Part shown: positions 51,301-58,834 of the stretch, one piece after another | Position numbering within the stretch: position 1 is the first letter of the stretch | Layout: each line of letters opens with the position of its first letter | Program-made: the position numbers and the translations under genes | Source: Pseudorhodoferax sp. Leaf274 | GTDB taxonomy: Bacteria > Pseudomonadota > Gammaproteobacteria > Burkholderiales > Burkholderiaceae_C | Length of the DNA: 64,000 nucleotides | Direction of reading: 5' to 3' | Assembly (NCBI RefSeq): GCF_001422445.1 | Contig: NZ_LMNA01000027.1 | Coordinates: 62,001-126,000, forward strand | The notes under the pieces: model-generated | Told to the model about the DNA's origin: nothing | What the model saw: only the letters and a program-made list of their open reading frames with translations | The model's database searches: none

Positions 51301-54300
51301 GGCCCGTGGCGAGCATGCCACGGCCGACGCGCTGCGGCTGCGCGACGCGGTGGACGAGGCGCGCGTGGACGGCAACGCCGACGCCGTGCACAGCGCCATC
51401 GAGCGCTACACCGGTGCGCCGCCCGACGGCGACTGGCGCGCGGCGCAGGAGATGGACGGCGATACGCGGCGCGAGGCCGTGGTGAAGGCACTGGGCGGCA
51501 TCGTCACCGACGCAGCCGTGGCGCGCGGCGTCGCGCCCGACACCGATGTCCGGGGCCTCAGCGCCGAGGACCGCGCCGTGGCCTACGTCAGCCGCGACAT
51601 CGATGTCTACGTCGGCGGCGCCGGCCCCGAGGGCGAGCCGCAGATGGTCACGCGGCGGCTGGAAGGTGCCAACCGCGACCTGGCCGGTGCGCTGCTGCGC
51701 CACGGCGAGAGCAGCGTGGAGGCGCGCGCGGCGCGGCTGGGCGTGGAGATGCAGCGCAGCGGCGACCCGCCGAACGCGATCAACATCGACCGCGCCACCT
51801 TCGACCCGCGCTTCCGCGCCGACCTCGCCAACGCCAGCCCGGCCGAGCGCGAGGCCCACCGCCGCGCGGCCGAGGAACGCGCGCGCGTGGTGATGCTGGC
51901 CGCCGAGCGCTATGCCAGCGGCCCGGCCACGCCCGAGGACTTCGCGCCCGCGCACGACCCGGCCAACCCGGCCGCGGCCATGGACGACACCCGCGTGACG
52001 GCCGCGCGCGACCGCGTGATCGGCCAGCTGCAGGCGCGCTTCGGCTCCGACAGCACGGGCGCCGCGCTGGCCGCCGGCCTGCTGACCGACGCCCGGCCCT
52101 CGCCCGAGACCGCCGCGCTGGCCATGCAGCACGCAATGGCCGGCTGCGGCACCAACGAGGACCTGCTGTTCCGCTTCACCGAGCGCATGGACCGCGCCGA
52201 GATCGCGGCCATGCGGCGCGCCTACCAGGACAACACCGGCAATTCGCTCGATGCCGACCTGGGCACCTTCGGCCACGGCTTCCTGGGCGAGGTGTCGGGC
52301 GACGACCGGCTGCGCATGGAGCGCGCGCTGCTGGGCCAGCCGCGCAACGACCGCGAGCGGCTGGAGGTGGCGGCCTTCGCCATCCAGCAGCAGCGCAACG
52401 AGGCCAGCGGCTTCGGCGCGTGGCTGGCCGACGGCACGCGGGCGGACCGGGCCATGGGCGTGGCCGAGTCCCGGCTGGGCGCACTGGCCGGCGGGCCGAT
52501 CACGTTCGGCGCGGACGGCGCGGTCAACATCAGCGCGGCCAGCCAGAACTTCGACGCCAAGGGCCGCTACACGGGCACCGACCGCGACACCTTCGCCGCG
52601 ACCACCGCGACGGCCCAGGCCATCGCCGAGACCTACGGCCGGCGCATCGACGCCTTCGCCGACATCGCCACCACCGGCATCGCCATCCTGGGCGCCGTCG
52701 CGGCGGCGGTGATCACGGTGGTCACGGGCGGCGCGGCCGGCCCGCTGATCGCCGCGGCCATCGTGACCGGGCTGGCCTCGATGTCGGCCAACTACGCGAT
52801 CAAGGGCGGCCGCTACGGCTGGGAGCAGGCGGCCGTCGACCTGGGCATGACGGCGGTGCAGGCGGTGACGGCCGGCGTCGGCGCGCAGCTGGGCGCGGCG
52901 GCGCAGGTCGCCAGCAAGGGCGCGCAGGCGGCCAGCACGGCGTCGCGCACGCTGGCCAGCCTGTCGCGCATCTTCACCGGCAACCCGGTGGTGGACCAGA
53001 TCATCATCGGCACGCTCACCGGGTCCTTAGGCGGCGTGGCCAACGCCGCGTTCGACGAGCGTACCTGGGCCCATGGCGGCGACGACGCCATCGGTGCGCT
53101 GTTCGGCGGGCTGATCAAGGGCGGGCTGTCGGGCGCGGCCACGGCCACGCTGACCAACTCCATCGAGGCGCTGGGCCGCAACGGCGCCGTGATCGCCGAG
53201 CGCGCGCGCGCTTACGCCGCGCAGGGCGGCATGGCGCGCGGCCTGGTCGGGCTGGCCGGCCGCGGCATCGGCGGTGTGGGCCGCGGCATCGACGCGGCAC
53301 TGAACGCGTCGGCCCAGGGCGGCATGGCGCGCGGCGCCGGCGCCATGGCCGCGCGCGGCCTCGCGCGCGGCAGCCTCTCGGCCATCGGCGGCATGGGCGG
53401 GCGGGCCACCGAGATCCTGGTGGACGCCGGCAGCGGCCGCTTCAAGGGCGATGCCGGCGACGCGCTGCTGGACATCGGCCATGCCGGCGCGCACGCGTTC
53501 GTGCAGGGCATCGGCGAAGGCGCGGCCGAGTCAGTGGGCCAGGCCATGCACGGCCGCCGGCTGGCCGCCGCCGCCGACGCCATCGGCCGCGAGCGCGCCG
53601 AGCGCGGCATGCCGCCGCTGAGCCCGCACGACGTGGAGGCGGCGGCCCACGACCTGCTGTTCCTGAACCGGCACGGCCGCGATGGCGGTGACGGGCTGGG
53701 CCGCGCGCTGAACCTGGACCATGTCGTCACGCACGGCGGCCTGACGGCGCTGGCCACGCCGCATCCGGTGCCGGTGGTCGAGGACCACATGCGCGCCCAA
53801 CTGCTGCGCCATGTGCCGGCCGAGCTGCACGGCAACTTCGCCGACGTGCCGATCCGCGTGCTGCCGGCCGGTGAGTACCACGCGCTGACGCGCAGCGAAT
53901 CCGGCCCGGTGGTCACGCTGATCCACGAAGGCCGGCCCACGGTGGTCGTCCGCGAGGGCACGCCGCTGGCCCGCCTGGCCGACGAGGGCCCGCACCTGGT
54001 GCAGGCGCACGACGCGACGACGCGCGCCCGCGTCGCGCGGCTGGACGAGGCGGCGCTGGCGCACTGGGACACGCTGCCGGTCGAGGCGCAGATCGACCTG
54101 TACCGCAACAAGGTGGAACTGGAGATCGATGCGCACGAGCGCATCGCGCAATCGCTGCAGGCCGAGACCACCGGCGAAGGCGCGCCGGCGGCCCGCCTGG
54201 CCGCCGAGGTGGAACGCAACGAGGCCACGCTGCGCGCGCTGCGCCAGCGCCTGCAGGAGGTCGAGGACATCGGCCCGCTGCGCAGCGCGGCGATGGCCGA

Positions 54301-57300
54301 GGGCGCCGAGCCGCGCCCGCAGTACCTGGAGCAACCGGCGCGGCTGTTCTCCAAGGATGGCCCGCGGCGCTCGACGCCGGAGGAAATCGCCGCCGAATTC
54401 CAGCGCACGGTGCACGAGCAGGAGCAGCGCATCGGGCGCCCGCACGACGACGCCGATGCGGACGGGCCGCACCCCACGCTGCCGGACGAACCGCCGCAGC
54501 CGGCCGAAGGCCGGCCGCTGTTCGACCGCACGGCCGAACAGCTGGACGCCATGGTCGACCGGCGGGACCGCGGCAATACCTTCAACACCGAGCAGGAGGC
54601 CCACCACGCGCACAACGAGGTCTACCTCGACACGCCGGACGGCCGCCGCGTGCGCGCCGACTCCTATGTGCCGGGCGAGGAGATCGTCTCGCGCAAGCAC
54701 ACGCAGCTCTCCGAGTTGGGCGAGGACGCGGCCATCGCCTACATCAACGAGCTGGTCGAGAAGTACCCGCCCGGCACCCGGCTGGCCGACGTGCCCAGCA
54801 ACGCGGCGCTGCTGGCCGCCGGCCACACCGCGCTGGACGGCCGCCTCGTGCTGTCGGTGCCCGAGCAGCACGGGCCGGTGCCGCAGGCCGTGCTGGAGCA
54901 TGCGCGCCGCGCGGGCGTGGTGATCCGCGATCCCGAGGGCCGGATCTACACGCCCGAGCATCCCGACGGCATCGGCGCGCCAGGCGGACCGCGCGTGTCG
55001 GCGCGCGATCCGGAGCAGCATGCCGAGGCCATGCGCCGCGCGCTGCTGCGCCACGTGCCAGCGGAGCTGCACGACGCGGTGGGCGGTGTCGACATCGTGG
55101 TGTTGTCCGACCGTGCGTTCGTGCAGCTCACCGGCAGCGAGCGTGGCCGCGCGGTCACGCTCATCATGGACGGCAAGCCCATGGTGGTGGTGCGCGAAGG
55201 CACGCCGGTGGCGCGGCTGGCCGATGAAGGGCCGCACCTGGTGCAGGCCCACGAGGAAGGCACCTCTTCGCTGGTGGCGCGGCACGACGAGGCCGAGATG
55301 CAGCGCTGGCACCAACTGCCGCTGGAGCGCCAGATCGCGCTGTACGGCAACAAGCTGGCGCTGGAGATCGATGCGCACCAGCGCATCGCGCGCTCGCTGG
55401 ATGCCGAGTCGCCGCAGACCGGCGCGGCCGCCGCCCGCCACCGCGCCGACCAGGAGCGCAACCACGCCACGCTGGCCGCGCTGCACGCGCGCCAGGCGGA
55501 GGTGCAGGCCGTGGCCGCGCCGCAGCGCCGCGCCGCAATCGAGGGCGGCACCGAGCCGCGCCCGCAGTACCTGGACCAGCCCGCGCGGCTGTTCTCCAAG
55601 GATGCCGACGGCCAGGTGCGCACGGTGTTCGAGCCGTTCAGCGGGCCGTCGCTGGACAGTGCGCATGCGCTGCAGGCGCGCTACCGCAACGCGCAGATGA
55701 TCACCTCCGAAGCCAGCCCTGGCCGCGTGCCGGAACCCGTGGACCAGGCGGCCTTCCATGCCGTGGGCGGCCGCTTCCTGCACGAGCGCTTCGGCGCGTC
55801 GCTGCCCGACAACTCGGTCGACCGGATGCATGTGCGCTTTCCGCTGCCGCACGCCAAGACCGTGCAGACCATGGTCATCCTGCCCCGCGACCTGCCCCCG
55901 GGCCTGACGCTGGTGCAGAGCGTGGAGGCGATGCAGCAGATGGCGCGGCAGCGGGCGGCCCAGGCCGAGAGCCTGACCAACCTGGGCCCGCATGCGCTGC
56001 GCCTGCTGAGCCCTGGCGGCGAGATCGAGGTGGTCTACCACGAGCGCGAGATCGCGCACGAGATCGCAGCGCTGCAGCGCCAGGTGTGGACCGACCCCGC
56101 CACCGGCGAGCGTTACCGGCTGGAGCCGGTCGGTCCGGTGCAGGTGCGGCCCAAGTCCGAGGTGGCGCCGCATTCGGGCCATGGGGTGGGGCTCGGCGCG
56201 CACGACCCGGTCAACGTGTGCCAGCTGCGCAAGGTGCGCGTGCCCGGCACCGGGACGGACACCACAGCGCCCCAGGGCGGCACACGCCCCACCATGAGCC
56301 CCGAAGAGCTGGATGCCGCGCGCGCCGGCCGCAGCGCGCGCAAGCAGGAGGAAAAGCAGGCCCTGCGCGAGCGCGCCAAGGCCCGCCGCGAGGCCCAGGA
56401 ACGCGCGCAACAGCAGCGCCAGGCCGTGGACGAGCGCCAACAGGGCGTGGACACCGAAAGGGCCGAACGCCAGCGCGCGCTCAACGAAGGCCGCACCACG
56501 CCCGAGCAGGACCTGCAGCAGCGCGTGGCCGACATCGCGGCCCAGATCGACATGCCCGCGCATGTGCTGGCGCGGGCGGTGCAGGGCTTCCTCGACGACC
56601 TGGGCGGCAGCGGCCGGCGGCTAGATGCGCAGGACGTGATCGACAGCCTGCGCAACCGCGTGCGCGAAGGCCGGCCCCCGCGCTTCGGCGACCTGGAAGG
56701 CCTGGTGGCCGAGCTGGTGCTGGAGCAGAACGCGGAGGCCGTGGCGCAGATGCGCGAGCATGTGGCGCAGATCAAGCCGGACGCCGTGCTGGGCGTGCAG
56801 CGCGGCGGCGCTTTCCTGGCCGAGATGCTGGCGCACGGCGTGGCCGATTTCCCGGTGATCGCCACCGTGCCCAAGTTCACGCTGCGCCGGCCCGGCATGC
56901 CCGATGCCGAACTGCGCACGCCGCACCTGGAGGTGCAGATGCTGGAGCGCATCGCCGCCGGCCAGCGGCACTTCGCGCTGGTGGATTTCTACATGGGCGG
57001 CGTGTTCGCCGCCGAGCTGGTACCGATGGTGCGGCGGATCCTGCAGCAGCACCCGCAGGTGCGCATCGACGTGCTGTGGATGCGCGAGACGGCGGGCTTC
57101 GAGCGGCTGGTGTTCCACCCCGAGCTCGAGCACCAGCCCGGCAAGCCGCGCCGCAATCCGCTGATCCCGACGCGGGAAGAGCTGGAGCGTGGCGTGGTGT
57201 TCGCCGTGCGTGGCATGCAGGACGGCCGGCCGGTGCTGGAAGGCCCAGGCGTGGTGATGCCGCCGCTGCGCGGGCGCGACGCCGCGCTGGAAGGGCTGCG

Positions 57301-57535
57301 CGTGCACGAGTTCCCGGTGGAGCTGGTGCTGGGCGACGACATGCGCATCGTGATGGACGCCGCACCCGACCGGCCGATCGTGCTGTTCGACCGCGCCGGC
57401 CGCATCGTGCGCACCATCCAGCCCGGCGCGCCGGACCCGCTGAGCGGCCTGGTGCTGGACCACAATACGCGCGAGCTGTTGTTGCGCCTGATCGAGGAGA
57501 AGATCCGCGGGCGCGCTGAAGGGCAAGCCCGATGA
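48350..57535 (+). CDS. Giant multidomain putative effector of the injection system (3061 aa)
   Basis: Residue map: 1-290 Pro/Ala-rich disordered leader; 291-760 helical/coiled coil; 764-804 Pro/Gly linker; annexin-like repeats near 858-920, possibly 930-990, and 1262-1325 (AMAGCGTNEDLL...AAMRRAYQDNTGNSLDADL); hydrophobic segment 1439-1484; Gly/Ala-rich 1620-1690; a ~190-residue module twice (1812-2003, 2219-2418), each with LADEGPHLVQA and LEIDAH; a nuclease-like insert with D2104 and E2111...K2116; a methyltransferase-like part 2425-2570 (LPDNSVDRMHVRFPLPHAK, LSPGGEIEVVYHE); a coiled coil about 2647-2717; and a phosphoribosyltransferase-like end (VQRGG 2816-2820, LVDFYMGG 2877-2884). The last structural-block gene, immediately after the ATPase: the usual cargo position. 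Enzymatic functions are inferred from patterns only. Confidence 0.75.
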   Translation: MGRVALPARMRARDRPPATAEPRRPRTAPPDAALVAGPGSAEADAAPAWPRYLPLQPTFGAQPVGAGALLDARLDGPMDTRPDARMDARFGAPLLPLYPADAARRAPPRPDEPMVRSTPPEAALPRAAASPAAPSAATPHAPAPAPGPDAAPGTPAAADPPAAARAAPDPAALGAPGARGAARSGAAAARPAGGGGSPAGPARAEGQAAADAEDAQAEGTALPDAVDALADASLQAPPLPWQALDAPWEAPTELPGDALVAAAEPGHPPRPGADAPAAPAAPAPAAAPPAGTNAEDQRRAMREAAGQARQAYAGAADQLRGMHQQLLARANGISHYMAQAHGLQAGEIVQRHDLDGGAIDQAADGAAAATEEAGQMAAMAVDSAALDAGQAIAAAGRSAHGLINAGERSGAARIASVVSGLVSGHVSAYDGAVRQAQEAHQAARRTLTQWNEARATHYSSQRGAWLERAKNEKRQLRIPRWVDPEVKGLQQRFDAKKKAWEQSRDTTACSLSCSYQAALAGENARLATQGRTSVAAALRQARSRLREQQQAAQQALASLTHSQLQQLRTQQRAARSRLNSQARGALSGVRHEAQQAVGGLQAATRGALPTYLRTAQGLEQNLRASAARGAPALRQAAERAPEGALQGARASSGRLDQRLQANQQRLDDSLAEQAGAQLQRSGQEASGLQATLAQLQAQGAAQRAQSAAGVTEAFGGLAGTVTQAAQSWAQPLTVRMAGFIAQQRAQAASALASLRSDAPAATPAPPPPAADSGGPPAAPAPDCGHCASAGGGGGGGAAASGPAPGLDRQVREEVDYNTARNEPATYFASQLEAAGAETQTALEGRANRVVGALGGGFAGTVDESGVLAALRGMTLAQGRALDTQVYPSHIGGPHLDTDLRRELGADSTDYEAASAYLYGDNVTGARLELADSLGTFNDDEARIEEVMRALSPDQLATLGRPDDGTMAAVRNALGGTDREVFDALARGEHATADALRLRDAVDEARVDGNADAVHSAIERYTGAPPDGDWRAAQEMDGDTRREAVVKALGGIVTDAAVARGVAPDTDVRGLSAEDRAVAYVSRDIDVYVGGAGPEGEPQMVTRRLEGANRDLAGALLRHGESSVEARAARLGVEMQRSGDPPNAINIDRATFDPRFRADLANASPAEREAHRRAAEERARVVMLAAERYASGPATPEDFAPAHDPANPAAAMDDTRVTAARDRVIGQLQARFGSDSTGAALAAGLLTDARPSPETAALAMQHAMAGCGTNEDLLFRFTERMDRAEIAAMRRAYQDNTGNSLDADLGTFGHGFLGEVSGDDRLRMERALLGQPRNDRERLEVAAFAIQQQRNEASGFGAWLADGTRADRAMGVAESRLGALAGGPITFGADGAVNISAASQNFDAKGRYTGTDRDTFAATTATAQAIAETYGRRIDAFADIATTGIAILGAVAAAVITVVTGGAAGPLIAAAIVTGLASMSANYAIKGGRYGWEQAAVDLGMTAVQAVTAGVGAQLGAAAQVASKGAQAASTASRTLASLSRIFTGNPVVDQIIIGTLTGSLGGVANAAFDERTWAHGGDDAIGALFGGLIKGGLSGAATATLTNSIEALGRNGAVIAERARAYAAQGGMARGLVGLAGRGIGGVGRGIDAALNASAQGGMARGAGAMAARGLARGSLSAIGGMGGRATEILVDAGSGRFKGDAGDALLDIGHAGAHAFVQGIGEGAAESVGQAMHGRRLAAAADAIGRERAERGMPPLSPHDVEAAAHDLLFLNRHGRDGGDGLGRALNLDHVVTHGGLTALATPHPVPVVEDHMRAQLLRHVPAELHGNFADVPIRVLPAGEYHALTRSESGPVVTLIHEGRPTVVVREGTPLARLADEGPHLVQAHDATTRARVARLDEAALAHWDTLPVEAQIDLYRNKVELEIDAHERIAQSLQAETTGEGAPAARLAAEVERNEATLRALRQRLQEVEDIGPLRSAAMAEGAEPRPQYLEQPARLFSKDGPRRSTPEEIAAEFQRTVHEQEQRIGRPHDDADADGPHPTLPDEPPQPAEGRPLFDRTAEQLDAMVDRRDRGNTFNTEQEAHHAHNEVYLDTPDGRRVRADSYVPGEEIVSRKHTQLSELGEDAAIAYINELVEKYPPGTRLADVPSNAALLAAGHTALDGRLVLSVPEQHGPVPQAVLEHARRAGVVIRDPEGRIYTPEHPDGIGAPGGPRVSARDPEQHAEAMRRALLRHVPAELHDAVGGVDIVVLSDRAFVQLTGSERGRAVTLIMDGKPMVVVREGTPVARLADEGPHLVQAHEEGTSSLVARHDEAEMQRWHQLPLERQIALYGNKLALEIDAHQRIARSLDAESPQTGAAAARHRADQERNHATLAALHARQAEVQAVAAPQRRAAIEGGTEPRPQYLDQPARLFSKDADGQVRTVFEPFSGPSLDSAHALQARYRNAQMITSEASPGRVPEPVDQAAFHAVGGRFLHERFGASLPDNSVDRMHVRFPLPHAKTVQTMVILPRDLPPGLTLVQSVEAMQQMARQRAAQAESLTNLGPHALRLLSPGGEIEVVYHEREIAHEIAALQRQVWTDPATGERYRLEPVGPVQVRPKSEVAPHSGHGVGLGAHDPVNVCQLRKVRVPGTGTDTTAPQGGTRPTMSPEELDAARAGRSARKQEEKQALRERAKARREAQERAQQQRQAVDERQQGVDTERAERQRALNEGRTTPEQDLQQRVADIAAQIDMPAHVLARAVQGFLDDLGGSGRRLDAQDVIDSLRNRVREGRPPRFGDLEGLVAELVLEQNAEAVAQMREHVAQIKPDAVLGVQRGGAFLAEMLAHGVADFPVIATVPKFTLRRPGMPDAELRTPHLEVQMLERIAAGQRHFALVDFYMGGVFAAELVPMVRRILQQHPQVRIDVLWMRETAGFERLVFHPELEHQPGKPRRNPLIPTREELERGVVFAVRGMQDGRPVLEGPGVVMPPLRGRDAALEGLRVHEFPVELVLGDDMRIVMDAAPDRPIVLFDRAGRIVRTIQPGAPDPLSGLVLDHNTRELLLRLIEEKIRGRAEGQAR
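53784..54356 (+). repeat. Duplicated module in the giant effector, copy 1
   Basis: Codes about residues 1812-2003. Shares LLRHVPAELH, VVVREGTP, ARLADEGPHLVQAH, LEIDAH-RIA and EPRPQYL-QPARLFSKD with copy 2. Confidence 0.85.
55003..55605 (+). repeat. Duplicated module in the giant effector, copy 2
   Basis: Codes about residues 2219-2418 and aligns along its full length with copy 1; the two flank the nuclease-like insert, which suggests the insert was placed into, or duplicated together with, the module. Confidence 0.85.
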
Positions 57536-58446
57536 ACTTTTCCTGGGTCCTGGATCCCGGCTGCGGCTTCGCAGCCCTGGCACAGCGCCTGGCTGCGGCC
57601 GGTTGGCGCCTGGCCAGCGCGGCCGAGGCGCCGCTGCTGCCGGGCGAGCCGGAGCACGCCGTGTTCGAGCGCGCCGCGGGCGAGCGCCTGCATTACAGCT
57701 TCAACCCGGTCTGCCTGCTGCGCGTGCTGGAGTCCGGAACCGCACCCGACGCCGACACGCTGGCCGGCCTGCCGCTGGCCGGCAGCGAGTCGGTCGGCGC
57801 CTGGCTGGCCGCGTCGGACGAGCGCACGCTGTGGCGCGGCGTGCTCTCGGCCAGGCTGCTCGGGCAATTCCAATGGCTGCCGCACATCGAGGCGCTGCGT
57901 GCGCATGCGTCGTCGCTGGTGGCCAAGGCGGCCGCAGCAGCGGCGCAGGAGATGGGCGCGACGCTGGCTGCCGCCGCGCCGCAGTGGGCGGCCGCGTCGA
58001 TCGAACTGCTGCTGCAGCAGGCCCGACCGCTGCTGCAGGCGCTGGTGCACGAGACCGATGGGCGGGTGCTGCAGATGCTGCGGCCGCGCGAGACGGACGC
58101 GGATCGGGCGTTCGTGCCGTCGGCGGCAGCGGCCGCCCGGTCCGCCTACGCCACGGTCTGGCAGCAGCCGCCGCGCCCCGCCCGCGCCGCGCCCGGTGCG
58201 CGCCTGCAGTGCCACGCGGCACCGGCCGGCATGCTGGCCGACGACAACGCGCTGTCGCGCCCCTTCCCTGGCGGCTACCGTGCGCTGGCCGCCCTGCTGC
58301 AGCCCCAGCGCGTGTGGCTGGCCTGGAAGGTCATCGCGCCCGGCCGCGACGCCGGCATGGCCTACGACGGCCTGGTCTGGCTGGACGACCACTGGGCCTG
58401 GTTCCCCAAGCCCTACCGGGTGCTGGCACCGCTGCTGAAGGGGTGA
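57532..58446 (+). CDS. Putative effector partner or immunity protein
   Basis: 304 residues; its ATG lies inside the stop of the giant effector gene (ATGA), so translation is coupled. No signal peptide or membrane segment; it should be cytoplasmic. The central part is Ala-rich helical (HASSLVAKAAAAAAQEMGATLAAAAPQWAAASIELLLQQARPLLQALV), the end is an aromatic beta segment (LSRPFPGGYRALAALLQPQRVWLAWKVIAPG, YDGLVWLDDHWAWFPKPYRVL). I do not recognise the family. Immediate linkage after a cargo gene suggests immunity against, or chaperoning of, the effector; the gene also marks the end of the CIS operon. Confidence 0.65.
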   Translation: MNFSWVLDPGCGFAALAQRLAAAGWRLASAAEAPLLPGEPEHAVFERAAGERLHYSFNPVCLLRVLESGTAPDADTLAGLPLAGSESVGAWLAASDERTLWRGVLSARLLGQFQWLPHIEALRAHASSLVAKAAAAAAQEMGATLAAAAPQWAAASIELLLQQARPLLQALVHETDGRVLQMLRPRETDADRAFVPSAAAAARSAYATVWQQPPRPARAAPGARLQCHAAPAGMLADDNALSRPFPGGYRALAALLQPQRVWLAWKVIAPGRDAGMAYDGLVWLDDHWAWFPKPYRVLAPLLKG

Positions 58447-58471
58447 CGCGCAAATCGGGGATCATCGCCCC

Positions 58472-58834
58472 ATGCACGCCACCATCTTCCACAACCCTGC
58501 CTGCAGCAACTCGCGCAACGCACTGGCCCTGCTGCGCGAACGCGGCATCGAACCCAAGATCGTCGACTACCTTCAGACGCCGCCGAGCGTGGAGCGCCTG
58601 GCCGGCCTGGTCGCCGCCATGGGCATCACGCCGCGCGAGCTGTTGCGCAGCAAGGAGCCGCAGTACGCCGAGCTGGGCCTGGACGATGCGAAGTGGACCG
58701 ACGCCCAGCTCATCGCGCAGATGGCCCGGCACCCGGTGCTCATGAACCGGCCCATCGTCGAGACGCCGCACGGCACGCGGCTGTGCCGCCCCGGCGAACT
58801 GGTGCTGGACCTGCTCGGCCCGGGGCAGGCATGA
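58472..58834 (+). CDS. arsC: Arsenate reductase (glutaredoxin-coupled ArsC family)
   Basis: 120 residues. The ArsC active-site loop HNPACSNSR holds the catalytic C11, and later sequence (ILDYL-type IVDYLQTPPSVERLAGL, LLRSKEPQYAELGL, MARHPVLMNRPIVETPHGTRLCRPGELVLDLL) is characteristic, including the arginines that bind arsenate. The enzyme reduces arsenate to arsenite with glutathione/glutaredoxin; housekeeping YfgD/ArsC-like members may act on other oxyanions. No ars efflux genes are present. It overlaps the phosphatase gene by 4 bases. Confidence 0.88.
   Translation: MHATIFHNPACSNSRNALALLRERGIEPKIVDYLQTPPSVERLAGLVAAMGITPRELLRSKEPQYAELGLDDAKWTDAQLIAQMARHPVLMNRPIVETPHGTRLCRPGELVLDLLGPGQA

Noticed and set aside
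53531-56563. 1010-codon antisense frame inside the giant effector gene
   Set aside because: No motif, overlaps the clearly coding duplicated modules on the plus strand.
18767-58446. Type VI secretion system or prophage
   Set aside because: No TssJ/L/M, TssK or ClpV; no integrase, terminase, portal, capsid or lysis genes. Pvc16-like cap and Pvc15-like ATPase point to an eCIS.
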